Assembly: GCA_013139435.1 (NCBI GenBank)
Contig: WTAW01000350.1
Span: 1 to 6,831 of the forward strand
DNA from: Candidatus Aminicenantota bacterium
GTDB lineage: Bacteria > Acidobacteriota > Aminicenantia > Aminicenantales > Aminicenantaceae
DNA length: 6,831 nucleotides
Direction: 5' to 3'
Positions 1-5,955 of the stretch are shown one piece after another (position 1 is the stretch's first letter; the number at the start of each line of letters is the position of its first letter). The notes below the pieces were generated by a model. The model made no database searches, had not been told where the DNA came from, and worked only from the letters and a program-made list of their open reading frames with translations. The position numbers and the translations under genes are program-made.

Positions 1-45
1 ACTGTGCAGGACGGAGATGTCATTTACTTTCGTTTTGCGAAGTGA
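1..45 (+). CDS. ychF: C-terminal end of a YchF-like ribosome-associated ATPase (partial)
   Basis: Frame 1 is open from the first base to a TGA at 43-45 and gives 14 residues, TVQDGDVIYFRFAK. The DGDV-x-x-FRF pattern close to the stop is how the TGS domain of YchF (also called EngD or OLA1-type, an Obg-family ATPase that binds ribosomes) normally ends. The 5' part lies outside the window, so nothing can be said about the G domain. Another TGS or beta-grasp protein is possible. The ending does not resemble QueA, the usual neighbour of tgt. Only 27 bases separate this stop from the tgt start, which suggests co-transcription. Confidence 0.65.
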   Translation, partial: TVQDGDVIYFRFAK

Positions 46-62
46 CCGCAAGACAAACGAAA
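28..62 (+). promoter_or_regulatory. Two-part hairpin across the ychF stop codon, just before tgt
   Basis: An outer stem of seven pairs joins TTTCGTT (28-34) to AACGAAA (56-62). An inner stem of five pairs joins TTGCG (35-39) to CGCAA (47-51). The loop is seven bases and contains the upstream stop codon, and a four-base bulge GACA (52-55) lies on the 3' side. No T-run follows, so it is not a rho-independent terminator. It ends ten bases before the tgt start codon and could affect tgt translation or transcript processing. The pairing is visible; the role is inferred. Confidence 0.35.
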
Positions 63-72
63 CGAGCGAACA

Positions 73-1200
73 ATGAAGAAATCTTTTAAGATCACAGCCC
101 AAGATAAGGATACATCGGCAAGAACAGGGATCATCAAGACCACCCACGGGGATATTCGAACGCCAGCATTCGCTCCCGTCGCCAGTCAGGGTGCTGTTAA
201 AGCTCTACCCCATAACCTCGTTAAGGACTTGGGCGCTGACCTCATACTCGTCAACGCATACCATCTTTATCTCCGCCCCGGTCTGGAAACGATCAGCGAG
301 ATGGGAGGGATACACTCTTTTATTTCCTGGGATAAACCCATTCTCTCAGACAGCGGAGGATTCCAGATCTACAGCCTCGCTTCACTGGTCAAAGTCAAGA
401 GGTCGGGTGTCCAATTCGCCTCACATCTTGACGGGACCAAGATCTTTCTGACACCTGAGGATGTCGTTGACATCCAGTATTATTTGGGGACAGACATTAT
501 GATGGCTCTGGATTATTTCCTCCCCTATCCTTCATCCAAAGAGGACATGCGGAATGCCGTGGAGCTCACCTCTCACTGGGCCGAACGCTCTAAAAAACAC
601 TTTCTTACGCGGGAGTCCTCCCAGCTACTCTGGGGCATCACACAGGGAAGTATAGACTGGGAGTTAAGGAAAAAGAGCACCGAAGAATTGATGGCCATAG
701 ACTTCGACGGTTATGCGTTGGGTGGTCTCGGGATCGGTGAACCCAAATCCCAATTCATGGAAATCGTAGAAAAATCCGATGCCCTGCTCCCCAAAGAGAA
801 GCCTCGCTACCTCATGGGAATCGGATACATCAAGGACATACTTGAAGCTGTGGATAGAGGCGTCGATTTGTTTGACTGCGTTCTACCGACCCGCAATGCC
901 CGAAACGGAACGATCTTCACCAGCCAGGGAAAAATCGTTATTAAAAACAAGAAATACGAGACGGACGAGCGTCCCCTTGACGGGAATTGTTCCTGCTACA
1001 CCTGCACCCACTTTTCCAGAGCCTACCTGCGTCATCTTTACGAGAGAAGCGAGATCACCTCTGCCATATTGAACACCATCCACAACCTGCATTTTTATCT
1101 TGACATCTTCGCAAAAATTAGGCAAGCTATTCAAAAAAAAATGTATAAGAATTTGAAAAAAAAGTTGATAGATATCAACACAGAGGACGACAGCGAATGA
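73..1200 (+). CDS. tgt: tRNA-guanine transglycosylase (queuosine pathway)
   Basis: This enzyme exchanges guanine at wobble position 34 of GUN-anticodon tRNAs for preQ1, or for queuine in some lineages. The 375 residues match the E. coli enzyme in length. Landmarks, by analogy with the Zymomonas enzyme, are: LSDSGGF with the general acid Asp93; GITQGS with Gln191; GGLGIGE at 217-223; LMGIG at 248-251; FDCVLPTR with the nucleophile Asp268; and a zinc site of Cys306, Cys308, Cys311 and His337. All catalytic and zinc residues are present. The odd point is the pocket motif, usually Asp-Glu-Cys-x-Pro, which here reads Asp147-Tyr-Phe-Leu-Pro. The residue aligned with Val233 is Ile221. These positions help set which base is bound, so queuine or another substrate is conceivable. 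The start fits family length; only a weak purine stretch precedes it. The stop overlaps the yajC start (ATGA). Confidence 0.96.
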   Translation: MKKSFKITAQDKDTSARTGIIKTTHGDIRTPAFAPVASQGAVKALPHNLVKDLGADLILVNAYHLYLRPGLETISEMGGIHSFISWDKPILSDSGGFQIYSLASLVKVKRSGVQFASHLDGTKIFLTPEDVVDIQYYLGTDIMMALDYFLPYPSSKEDMRNAVELTSHWAERSKKHFLTRESSQLLWGITQGSIDWELRKKSTEELMAIDFDGYALGGLGIGEPKSQFMEIVEKSDALLPKEKPRYLMGIGYIKDILEAVDRGVDLFDCVLPTRNARNGTIFTSQGKIVIKNKKYETDERPLDGNCSCYTCTHFSRAYLRHLYERSEITSAILNTIHNLHFYLDIFAKIRQAIQKKMYKNLKKKLIDINTEDDSE

Positions 1201-1529
1201 TTTTTGCAACACTTATGACTTTCAGTGAACAAGCCCCGGCGGGAGCCGGTCAAGGAAGTTTCATCACAGCACTTGTTCCTTTTATCTTGGTATTCGTGAT
1301 CTTCTATCTGCTCATCATCATGCCCTCACGCAAAAAGCAGAAAAAGCACCAGGAAATGGTGGGTCAACTCAAAGCGGGTGACAAAATTGTCACAAGCGGG
1401 GGCATCTACGGTACGGTGATGGGGACAAAGGAGGACCGAATAGAGATCAAGATCTCATCCAATGTCAAGATTGACATCACTAAAAGCGCGGTTTCAGCAA
1501 TTCTAGGACAAAAGAAAGACAAAAAATAA
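1197..1529 (+). CDS. yajC: Sec translocon accessory subunit YajC
   Basis: YajC is a small inner-membrane partner of SecD and SecF in the Sec holotranslocon. The 110 residues equal the E. coli length. A short hydrophilic N-terminus is followed by one membrane segment at about residues 22-42, rich in Ile, Leu, Val and Phe and ending in IIMPSRKKQKKH. That Pro-Ser-Arg and basic stop-transfer sequence is typical of the family. The cytoplasmic tail has the family pattern LKAGDKIVTSGGIYGTV, then an I-x-I-x-I-type beta stretch, and ends in lysines. The ATG overlaps the tgt stop by four bases, and AGAGGA (1182-1187) lies nine bases upstream, so translation is probably coupled to tgt. A start at Met7 is possible but is less well placed for the ribosome binding site. 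Confidence 0.96.
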   Translation: MIFATLMTFSEQAPAGAGQGSFITALVPFILVFVIFYLLIIMPSRKKQKKHQEMVGQLKAGDKIVTSGGIYGTVMGTKEDRIEIKISSNVKIDITKSAVSAILGQKKDKK

Positions 1530-1565
1530 ACAAGAATTCTGGATTCTAAGGCTGGGGTGAAGTTC

Positions 1566-1593
1566 AAAGGAATTCGAAAATAGAATCGTTTCG
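1566..1593 (+). promoter_or_regulatory. Distant SD-like site and hairpin before secD
   Basis: secD has no Shine-Dalgarno sequence at normal distance. The best candidate, AAAGGA at 1566-1571, lies 22 bases from the ATG. Most of that gap, 1575-1593, can fold with CGAAA (1575-1579) pairing to TTTCG (1589-1593), which ends exactly at the start codon. If it folds, the site is brought close to the ATG, as described for phage T4 gene 38. No in-frame ATG, GTG or TTG lies between the ATG at 1594 and the upstream in-frame stop at 1558-1560, so the start is not misplaced. The sequence is certain; the mechanism is inferred. Confidence 0.35.
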
Positions 1594-3150
1594 ATGAAAA
1601 AAAACATACAGTGGAAACTCATTCTTGTCTTGGCCGTCCTTGCACTGTCTATCTTCCTCGCCTACCCTCCGAGTAAGATCCCCCTTGGCCTAGACCTTTC
1701 CGGAGGAATGCATCTTGTGCTACAGGTCGTGACCGATGATGCTATTAATGCGGAAACAGACAACGAGATCCTTCGCCTCCAAGAAGAGCTAAAAAAAGAG
1801 AACTTGACCTATGAGAGGATATCAAAAAGTGCAGACCGGGTCGGGCGATTCACCATCCAGAACTTTGATGTTCAGAGAGAACGAGAACTCCGCGATATGC
1901 TGGATGAATCTTACAAAGAATGGGATTATTCTGTTGTCGGGACTGAGGTCGTCCTCAACATAAAGTCGAACGTCGCCTTTTATCTGCGTGACCAGGCCGT
2001 TCGACAATCAGAAGAGACGATCTGGAACCGCGTGGATGAGCTCGGTCTCACAGAGCCTACGATCCAAAGACAGGGAGGGGCTGGAGGGGACCGCATCATT
2101 GTGGAACTTCCGGGGGTGGACAATCCAGAGCGGGTGAAAAACATCCTGAAAACCACAGCGCTTCTCGAATGGAAATTGGTTATGGGAGGCCCTGCTCCCA
2201 CAGAAGAAGCTCTTCTCGAGCCACACGGAGGTCTCGTCCCCGAAGACATGCAGGTCGTCAAAGGGGACCCGAAAAGGACACAGGGAGGATATTACCTCCT
2301 CAGCAGAGTTGCAAGTGTCACCGGCCGGGATATCCGGATGGCGCGCCGATCGATCGATCAATGGAACAGCCCTGCCGTATCTTTCACTCTGGACCCGGAA
2401 TCGTCTCGAAGGTTCGGTAAAACGACAACGGATCACCGGGGTGAGAACCTCGCCATTGTTCTGGATGGCCGTGTGCAATCCGCTCCCGTTATCGAGGACC
2501 GGATCACAACCGGCAGCGGGATCATTCGTGGAGGATACACGATCGAGGAGGCTGAAGATTTGGCCCTGGTCTTGAGAGCCGGAGCCATGCCGGCGGAGAT
2601 CAAATACCTGGAAGAACGGACGATCGGACCCTCCCTTGGGGCCGACTCCATCCGAAAAGGTCTGACCTCCATCATCATGGCTCTCGTACTCATTCTTGTT
2701 TTTATGGTTTTCTATTACAGATTGGCCGGAGTGAATGCAGTCATCGCTCTTGTGTTTAACGTGATCATCCTGATGGGAGCGCTGGCCTATTTTCATGCGA
2801 GCCTTACGCTGCCCGGAATTGCCGGTATCATTTTGACGATCGGTATGGCTGTGGACGCCAATGTGCTCGTCTTCGAACGCATCAGAGAAGAACTATCTCA
2901 GGGGAAAAGTGTCCTGAGTTCGATCGCAGCAGGATTTAGCCGGGCATTCCGAACGATCCTGGATGCCAACGTGACGACCATCATTGCCGCCATCTTTCTC
3001 TTCCAATTCGGAACAGGCCCCATTCGAGGGTTTGCGGTCACTCTGATCATCGGCATAACTGCGAGCATGTTTACAGCGATATTTGTTTCGAGGTTGATTT
3101 TTGACCTCTCTTACTCGAAGAAGAAAAAAAGAGATAAATTGAATATATAA
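1594..3150 (+). CDS. secD: Protein translocase subunit SecD
   Basis: SecD pairs with SecF in the inner membrane and uses proton flow to help complete export of proteins through SecYEG; it belongs to the RND superfamily. Visible parts in order are: membrane segment 1 (about 8-24); the family motif LGLDLSGGMHL (31-41); a large periplasmic domain with RVDELGLTEPTIQRQG (146-161) and RIIVELPGV (167-175); then five membrane segments at about 355-375, 380-400, 407-427, 456-472 and 477-498. Segment 4 holds GMAVDANVLVFERIREE, and Asp421 corresponds to the conserved aspartate needed for proton transfer. At 518 residues it is shorter than E. coli SecD (615) but normal for many phyla. The tail is Lys-rich. 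Two in-frame TAA codons end it (3148-3153). secF follows after four bases. Confidence 0.97.
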   Translation: MKKNIQWKLILVLAVLALSIFLAYPPSKIPLGLDLSGGMHLVLQVVTDDAINAETDNEILRLQEELKKENLTYERISKSADRVGRFTIQNFDVQRERELRDMLDESYKEWDYSVVGTEVVLNIKSNVAFYLRDQAVRQSEETIWNRVDELGLTEPTIQRQGGAGGDRIIVELPGVDNPERVKNILKTTALLEWKLVMGGPAPTEEALLEPHGGLVPEDMQVVKGDPKRTQGGYYLLSRVASVTGRDIRMARRSIDQWNSPAVSFTLDPESSRRFGKTTTDHRGENLAIVLDGRVQSAPVIEDRITTGSGIIRGGYTIEEAEDLALVLRAGAMPAEIKYLEERTIGPSLGADSIRKGLTSIIMALVLILVFMVFYYRLAGVNAVIALVFNVIILMGALAYFHASLTLPGIAGIILTIGMAVDANVLVFERIREELSQGKSVLSSIAAGFSRAFRTILDANVTTIIAAIFLFQFGTGPIRGFAVTLIIGITASMFTAIFVSRLIFDLSYSKKKKRDKLNI

Positions 3151-3154
3151 TAAG

Positions 3155-4315
3155 ATGCAGATATTTAAGAAGCCCAACTTTAGCTTCATGAAATACAAGT
3201 ACATCGCTCTGGGTTTCTCTGCGATCATCATTATCATAGGACTCCTCAACATCATTTTTGGAAAGGGCCTTACTCAAGGAATCGATTTTGCAGGGGGAAC
3301 TCTGGTCCGTATCAAACTCAGTGAACCCATGCCTGTTTCAGACATCCGACAGGCACTGGCCATTGCCGATCTGGGAACCAGTAAGATCCAAGCTGTGGGC
3401 AAAACACAAACAGAGTATATGATCCGCACGATGCAAGCGACAGAAGACGAACAGCAGCAACAGGATATCGAAGCCCATGAGATCATGGGACAGAAAGTTG
3501 TGGATGTTTTACGCGGCGAAGATGAGAAGGCCGCTATTGATAGCGGAAAGATCGACCTGAACAGTATCGACGAAGGAGGGCTCTCCCTGCTGATCGCAAC
3601 AGACTTCCCGGATGAGGCCGAAGATTCAGCACGACGGATCATTGTTTTCCGCGTGGCAAACGGCATCATCACCAGTTATGAACAGATCGAACAAGAGATC
3701 GGCATCAGCAGCGACATCGTCCGCTCCCTCCAAACCAAGACGATTCTCAGTCGATTAGCGATCCTGAGCAGAGAATCTGTGGGCCCCCAGGTCGGATTCG
3801 ACCTCCGACGGAAAGCGACCCAAGCGACTGTCTGGGCTTTATTCGGAATGCTCCTCTACATTGGAATACGTTTCAAATTTGCTTATGGCGTGGCAGCGAT
3901 CTTGACCCTCACTCATGACATTCTGATCACCATCGGTATTTTTTCTCTAACGAACAGAGAGATTAACCTGCCTGTGATTGCAGCGATCCTGACTATTGTC
4001 GGTTATTCTTTGAACGATACGATCGTAATTTTTGTTAGGGTGCGCGATAACCTCAAGATTCTCAGGAAAAAAGAGTTTGGGGAACTACTGGACACAAGCA
4101 TCAACCAGACACTCAGCCGAACAATTATCACGTCTGGGACGACTTTCATTACCGTGGCCTCTCTGTTCTTTTTTGGGGGCGAAGTCCTCAACGATTTTGC
4201 ATTCACGATGATGATCGGAGTCATCGTTGGAACTTATTCTTCGATCTACCAATCCTGTTCGATCCTCTTCTTTTGGAAAAAATTCTTCAAACCGAAAAAA
4301 GGCATGGGAAAATGA
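3155..4315 (+). CDS. secF: Protein translocase subunit SecF
   Basis: SecF is the partner of SecD in the proton-driven export complex. It shows TM1 (about 14-33), the motif QGIDFAGGT (41-49), a periplasmic domain, ESVGPQVGFDLRRKA (207-221), and five more membrane segments (about 223-240, 245-264, 273-293, 325-342 and 347-372). LTHDI (252-256) and GYSLNDT (283-289) are conserved, and the second includes the acidic residue of the membrane core. Two oddities stand out. First, the usual VFDRIREN reads IFVRVRDN, so Val294 (codon GTT, 4034-4036) replaces the acidic residue. Second, the protein has 386 residues against 323 in E. coli, and the extra length lies mostly in a charged stretch at about 95-155, which includes a run of glutamines. 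No good ribosome binding site is seen; coupling to secD is likely. The downstream gap has T-rich runs but no convincing terminator. Confidence 0.97.
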   Translation: MQIFKKPNFSFMKYKYIALGFSAIIIIIGLLNIIFGKGLTQGIDFAGGTLVRIKLSEPMPVSDIRQALAIADLGTSKIQAVGKTQTEYMIRTMQATEDEQQQQDIEAHEIMGQKVVDVLRGEDEKAAIDSGKIDLNSIDEGGLSLLIATDFPDEAEDSARRIIVFRVANGIITSYEQIEQEIGISSDIVRSLQTKTILSRLAILSRESVGPQVGFDLRRKATQATVWALFGMLLYIGIRFKFAYGVAAILTLTHDILITIGIFSLTNREINLPVIAAILTIVGYSLNDTIVIFVRVRDNLKILRKKEFGELLDTSINQTLSRTIITSGTTFITVASLFFFGGEVLNDFAFTMMIGVIVGTYSSIYQSCSILFFWKKFFKPKKGMGK

Positions 4316-4328
4316 TTTTTTTTGATTT

Positions 4329-4344
4329 TTTTGACTTGTCAAAA
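4329..4344. promoter_or_regulatory. Perfect inverted repeat over the tonB promoter (operator candidate)
   Basis: TTTTGAC and GTCAAAA form a perfect seven-base inverted repeat with a two-base centre, TT. The right arm contributes most of the -35 hexamer, so a dimeric regulator bound here would be expected to block RNA polymerase. It does not read as a standard Fur box to me. Read on the minus strand, the same repeat is followed by a T-poor, A-rich run, so it is not a terminator in that direction. Confidence 0.4.
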
Positions 4345-4364
4345 GGTTTATTTTTGTTTATACT
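4336..4364 (+). promoter_or_regulatory. Sigma-70-type promoter of tonB-exbB-exbD
   Basis: The -35 hexamer TTGTCA (4336-4341) and the -10 hexamer TATACT (4359-4364) each match the consensus at five of six bases, and the spacer is exactly 17. Transcription would start near 4371, giving a leader of about 38 bases before tonB. The surrounding 93-base gap is AT-rich and divides the Sec cluster from the TonB unit. Confidence 0.65.
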
Positions 4365-4408
4365 CATCTTTTATCCGAGGAAATAATTTAAACAAGAGGT
4401 AAACTAAA

Positions 4409-5185
4409 ATGGCTGAAAACACAGTGCCAAAAGGAAAAGAAAAAGCTCGGGAGATGTTCGCAGATTCCTTTTTCACTGCGGATAAAGGATATGGCAGAAA
4501 AACCATAGCATTCCTCGCCTCATTTCTTTTCTTCGCGACAATCGCTGCAGCTATGATCATAATTCCTCTTATGAATCCCTCTGATGTCCCTCAAGTGGAA
4601 GTGTACAGTGCATTCCTCGCTCCACCACCACCGCCACCTCCTCCACCACCACCACCAGCTAAGAGAAAGAGCAAATCCCGCACCCGAACCCGCATCAAAC
4701 CCGTCCAGGCCCGGACCACCATCAAGCCCGGACAACTCATCGCACCTGTGGAGATCCCGGATGAGATCGCCGAAGAAGAACTCTCCGACATCGGTATCGA
4801 AGGCGGAATCGAAGGTGGAGTCGAAGGCGGAGTCATCGGCGGTGTGCTCGGCGGAGTCGTCGGTGGCGTGCTCGGTGGCGTCGTCGGTGAAGTCGAAGCT
4901 CCTGTGCGGGCTGTCGGTGAGATCAAACCGCCAAGACTCGTCAAGCGGGTCGACCCCACCTATCCTGAGATCGCAAGACAGGCCAGAGTCGAGGGTGTTG
5001 TCATCGTTGAAGCAACCACCGATATCTACGGCCGCGTCCAGAGAGTCAAAGTCCTCAGGTCCGTCCCACTTCTTGACCAGTCTGCCATCGACGCTGTGCG
5101 TCAGTGGGTCTATGAACCCATGGTTATCAACGGCCGCCCAAGAGGTGTTATCTTTACCGTAACCGTCAGGTTCCAATTAAAATAA
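4409..5185 (+). CDS. tonB: Energy transducer TonB
   Basis: TonB spans the periplasm and passes energy from the ExbB-ExbD motor to outer-membrane receptors. Layout of the 258 residues: a cytoplasmic tail of about 30; a membrane anchor (about 31-55); twelve prolines (72-83); a basic patch (84-97); an acidic stretch (117-127); eight Gly-rich tetrapeptides (131-162); and a TonB C-terminal domain (about 174-258). That domain has the hallmarks RVDPTYPEIARQARVEG (180-196), VLRSVPLLDQSAIDAVRQW (215-233) and YEP. The E. coli anchor has a Ser-x3-His motif; here there is no histidine anywhere in the protein. AAGAGGT (4394-4400), eight bases from the ATG, supports the start, and a good promoter lies just upstream. 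Two TAA codons end the gene. It is followed by exbB and exbD, which confirms its role. The receptors served are unknown. Confidence 0.93.
   Translation: MAENTVPKGKEKAREMFADSFFTADKGYGRKTIAFLASFLFFATIAAAMIIIPLMNPSDVPQVEVYSAFLAPPPPPPPPPPPPAKRKSKSRTRTRIKPVQARTTIKPGQLIAPVEIPDEIAEEELSDIGIEGGIEGGVEGGVIGGVLGGVVGGVLGGVVGEVEAPVRAVGEIKPPRLVKRVDPTYPEIARQARVEGVVIVEATTDIYGRVQRVKVLRSVPLLDQSAIDAVRQWVYEPMVINGRPRGVIFTVTVRFQLK
4622..4657 (+). repeat. Twelve-codon proline tract in tonB
   Basis: Twelve consecutive CCN codons, mainly CCA with one CCG and two CCT, encode Pro72-Pro83 directly after the membrane anchor. The near-repetitive triplets could gain or lose whole codons by slippage without breaking the frame. 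Ribosomes stall on such runs unless helped by elongation factor P, which is general knowledge rather than something seen here. Confidence 0.95.
4799..4894 (+). repeat. Eight 12-base units encoding Gly-rich tetrapeptides in tonB
   Basis: Residues 131-162 read EGGI, EGGV, EGGV, IGGV, LGGV, VGGV, LGGV and VGEV. The DNA has a clear 12-base period, with third positions mixed between GGC, GGT and GGA, so the array is not a recent pure duplication. The first three units start with Glu, the next four are hydrophobic, and the last unit breaks the pattern with a Glu. The array probably forms a flexible or extended part of the periplasmic linker. Confidence 0.93.
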
Positions 5186-5217
5186 TAAAGTAAAGCTATA
5201 AATGGCTTTCGATTTTT

Positions 5218-5227
5218 AAAAGGAGGT
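5218..5227 (+). promoter_or_regulatory. Near-perfect ribosome binding site of exbB
   Basis: AAAAGGAGGT lies seven bases before the exbB ATG. It is by far the best Shine-Dalgarno match in the window and stronger than that of tonB. This would allow more ExbB than TonB to be made from the shared message, which fits the known excess of ExbB in the motor complex. Confidence 0.85.
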
Positions 5228-5234
5228 ACTTAAA

Positions 5235-5915
5235 ATGCAATTTGGTCTAATTGAAATGTGGCAGGCCATGGGAATGATGGCCAAATCAGTTGCTATGAGT
5301 CTTATTTTCCTGTCAGTGGTCGCAATCTATCTCTTCGTTGAAAGGCAGATCGTTTTCGCAAAAGCAAAGACAAAATCAAAGAAAATTGCTCCAAAACTCG
5401 CTGAGTTGCTGAAATCCGGGAACATCCAGGAAGCCCTGACTCTTTCTAGCAAGAAAGAAAACAAGGGAAGCCATTTAGCCCGAGTGACTGCAGCAGGTGT
5501 CAGAGAATTTATGGAAGGTGAAGAAGCCGGCTTGGACTTTGAGCAACAGATTGCTTCTGCGCAAAGGGGGATGGACAGAGCGGCAATTATCTTTTCTCAA
5601 GAATTGAAGAGAGGTTTGAACACCATCGCTACGATCGCAACATCTTCTCCGTTCATCGGGCTGTTTGGAACGATCTTTGGTATTATCAATGCGTTCCGTG
5701 GTATGGCTCTGACTGGTTCAGGTGGGATCGGTGCTGTGGCGGCCGGTATCGCTGAGGCCCTGATCACAACAGCTTTTGGAATCGGTGTTGCTATTATCGC
5801 CCTCTGGTGCTACAACTTCTTGAACACAAGAGTTGAGATCATCGGCGCTGAGATGTCCAATACGGCCTCTGAAGTCATTGACTTCTTCGTCAGGAGAGAG
5901 AGTCAAAAAGGCTGA
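5235..5915 (+). CDS. exbB: Biopolymer transport protein ExbB (MotA/TolQ/ExbB family)
   Basis: ExbB forms the ring of the inner-membrane proton channel that drives TonB. The 226 residues show TM1 (about 17-36), a cytoplasmic domain (37-127), TM2 (about 128-155) with TSSPFIGLFGTIFGIINAF, and TM3 (about 165-192) with GIAEALITTAFGIGVAI. Thr146, Glu174 and Thr178/179 match the polar residues that line the channel in E. coli ExbB. A charged C-terminal tail follows. TolQ belongs to the same family, but the tonB gene just upstream makes ExbB the better name. The gap from tonB is 49 bases and includes a weak five-pair hairpin (AAAGC 5192-5196 with GCTTT 5205-5209), too weak to call a terminator. The start is fixed by the excellent ribosome binding site. 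Confidence 0.93.
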   Translation: MQFGLIEMWQAMGMMAKSVAMSLIFLSVVAIYLFVERQIVFAKAKTKSKKIAPKLAELLKSGNIQEALTLSSKKENKGSHLARVTAAGVREFMEGEEAGLDFEQQIASAQRGMDRAAIIFSQELKRGLNTIATIATSSPFIGLFGTIFGIINAFRGMALTGSGGIGAVAAGIAEALITTAFGIGVAIIALWCYNFLNTRVEIIGAEMSNTASEVIDFFVRRESQKG

Positions 5916-5955
5916 GAATAATAATCCTTCGAAATAAACACTAAAGGGGAAAAAA

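Noticed and set aside
46..72. PreQ1 riboswitch before tgt
   Set aside because: The gap is only 27 bases and the hairpin present lacks the A-rich tail and pseudoknot layout of known preQ1 switches.
2008..2796. Long minus-strand open frame of 262 codons opposite secD
   Set aside because: It lies wholly within secD, shows no recognisable domain, and is rich in His, Ser and Arg in the manner of an antisense frame of a real gene.
4316..4344. Rho-independent terminator after secF
   Set aside because: There are T-runs, but they precede the TTTTGAC/GTCAAAA repeat instead of following a GC-rich stem.
4331..4364. TTGACT as the -35 hexamer of the tonB promoter
   Set aside because: The spacer to TATACT would be 22 bases; TTGTCA gives exactly 17.
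4799..4894. Regular 12-base periodicity that could suggest a tandem-repeat or CRISPR-like array
   Set aside because: The units are contiguous, in frame, have no spacers, and encode the TonB linker.
4591..4959. Minus-strand frame with Thr-Pro-Pro repeats and polyglycine
   Set aside because: It is the other antisense reading of the same tonB repeats; TonB itself is clearly the coding frame.
4520..5176. Minus-strand frame of 218 codons opposite tonB with tryptophan and aspartate runs
   Set aside because: The low-complexity runs are the antisense reading of the proline and glycine repeats of tonB.
5186..5234. Attenuator between tonB and exbB
   Set aside because: The hairpin has only five mostly AT pairs with a short T-run; it is too weak to separate two genes of one complex.
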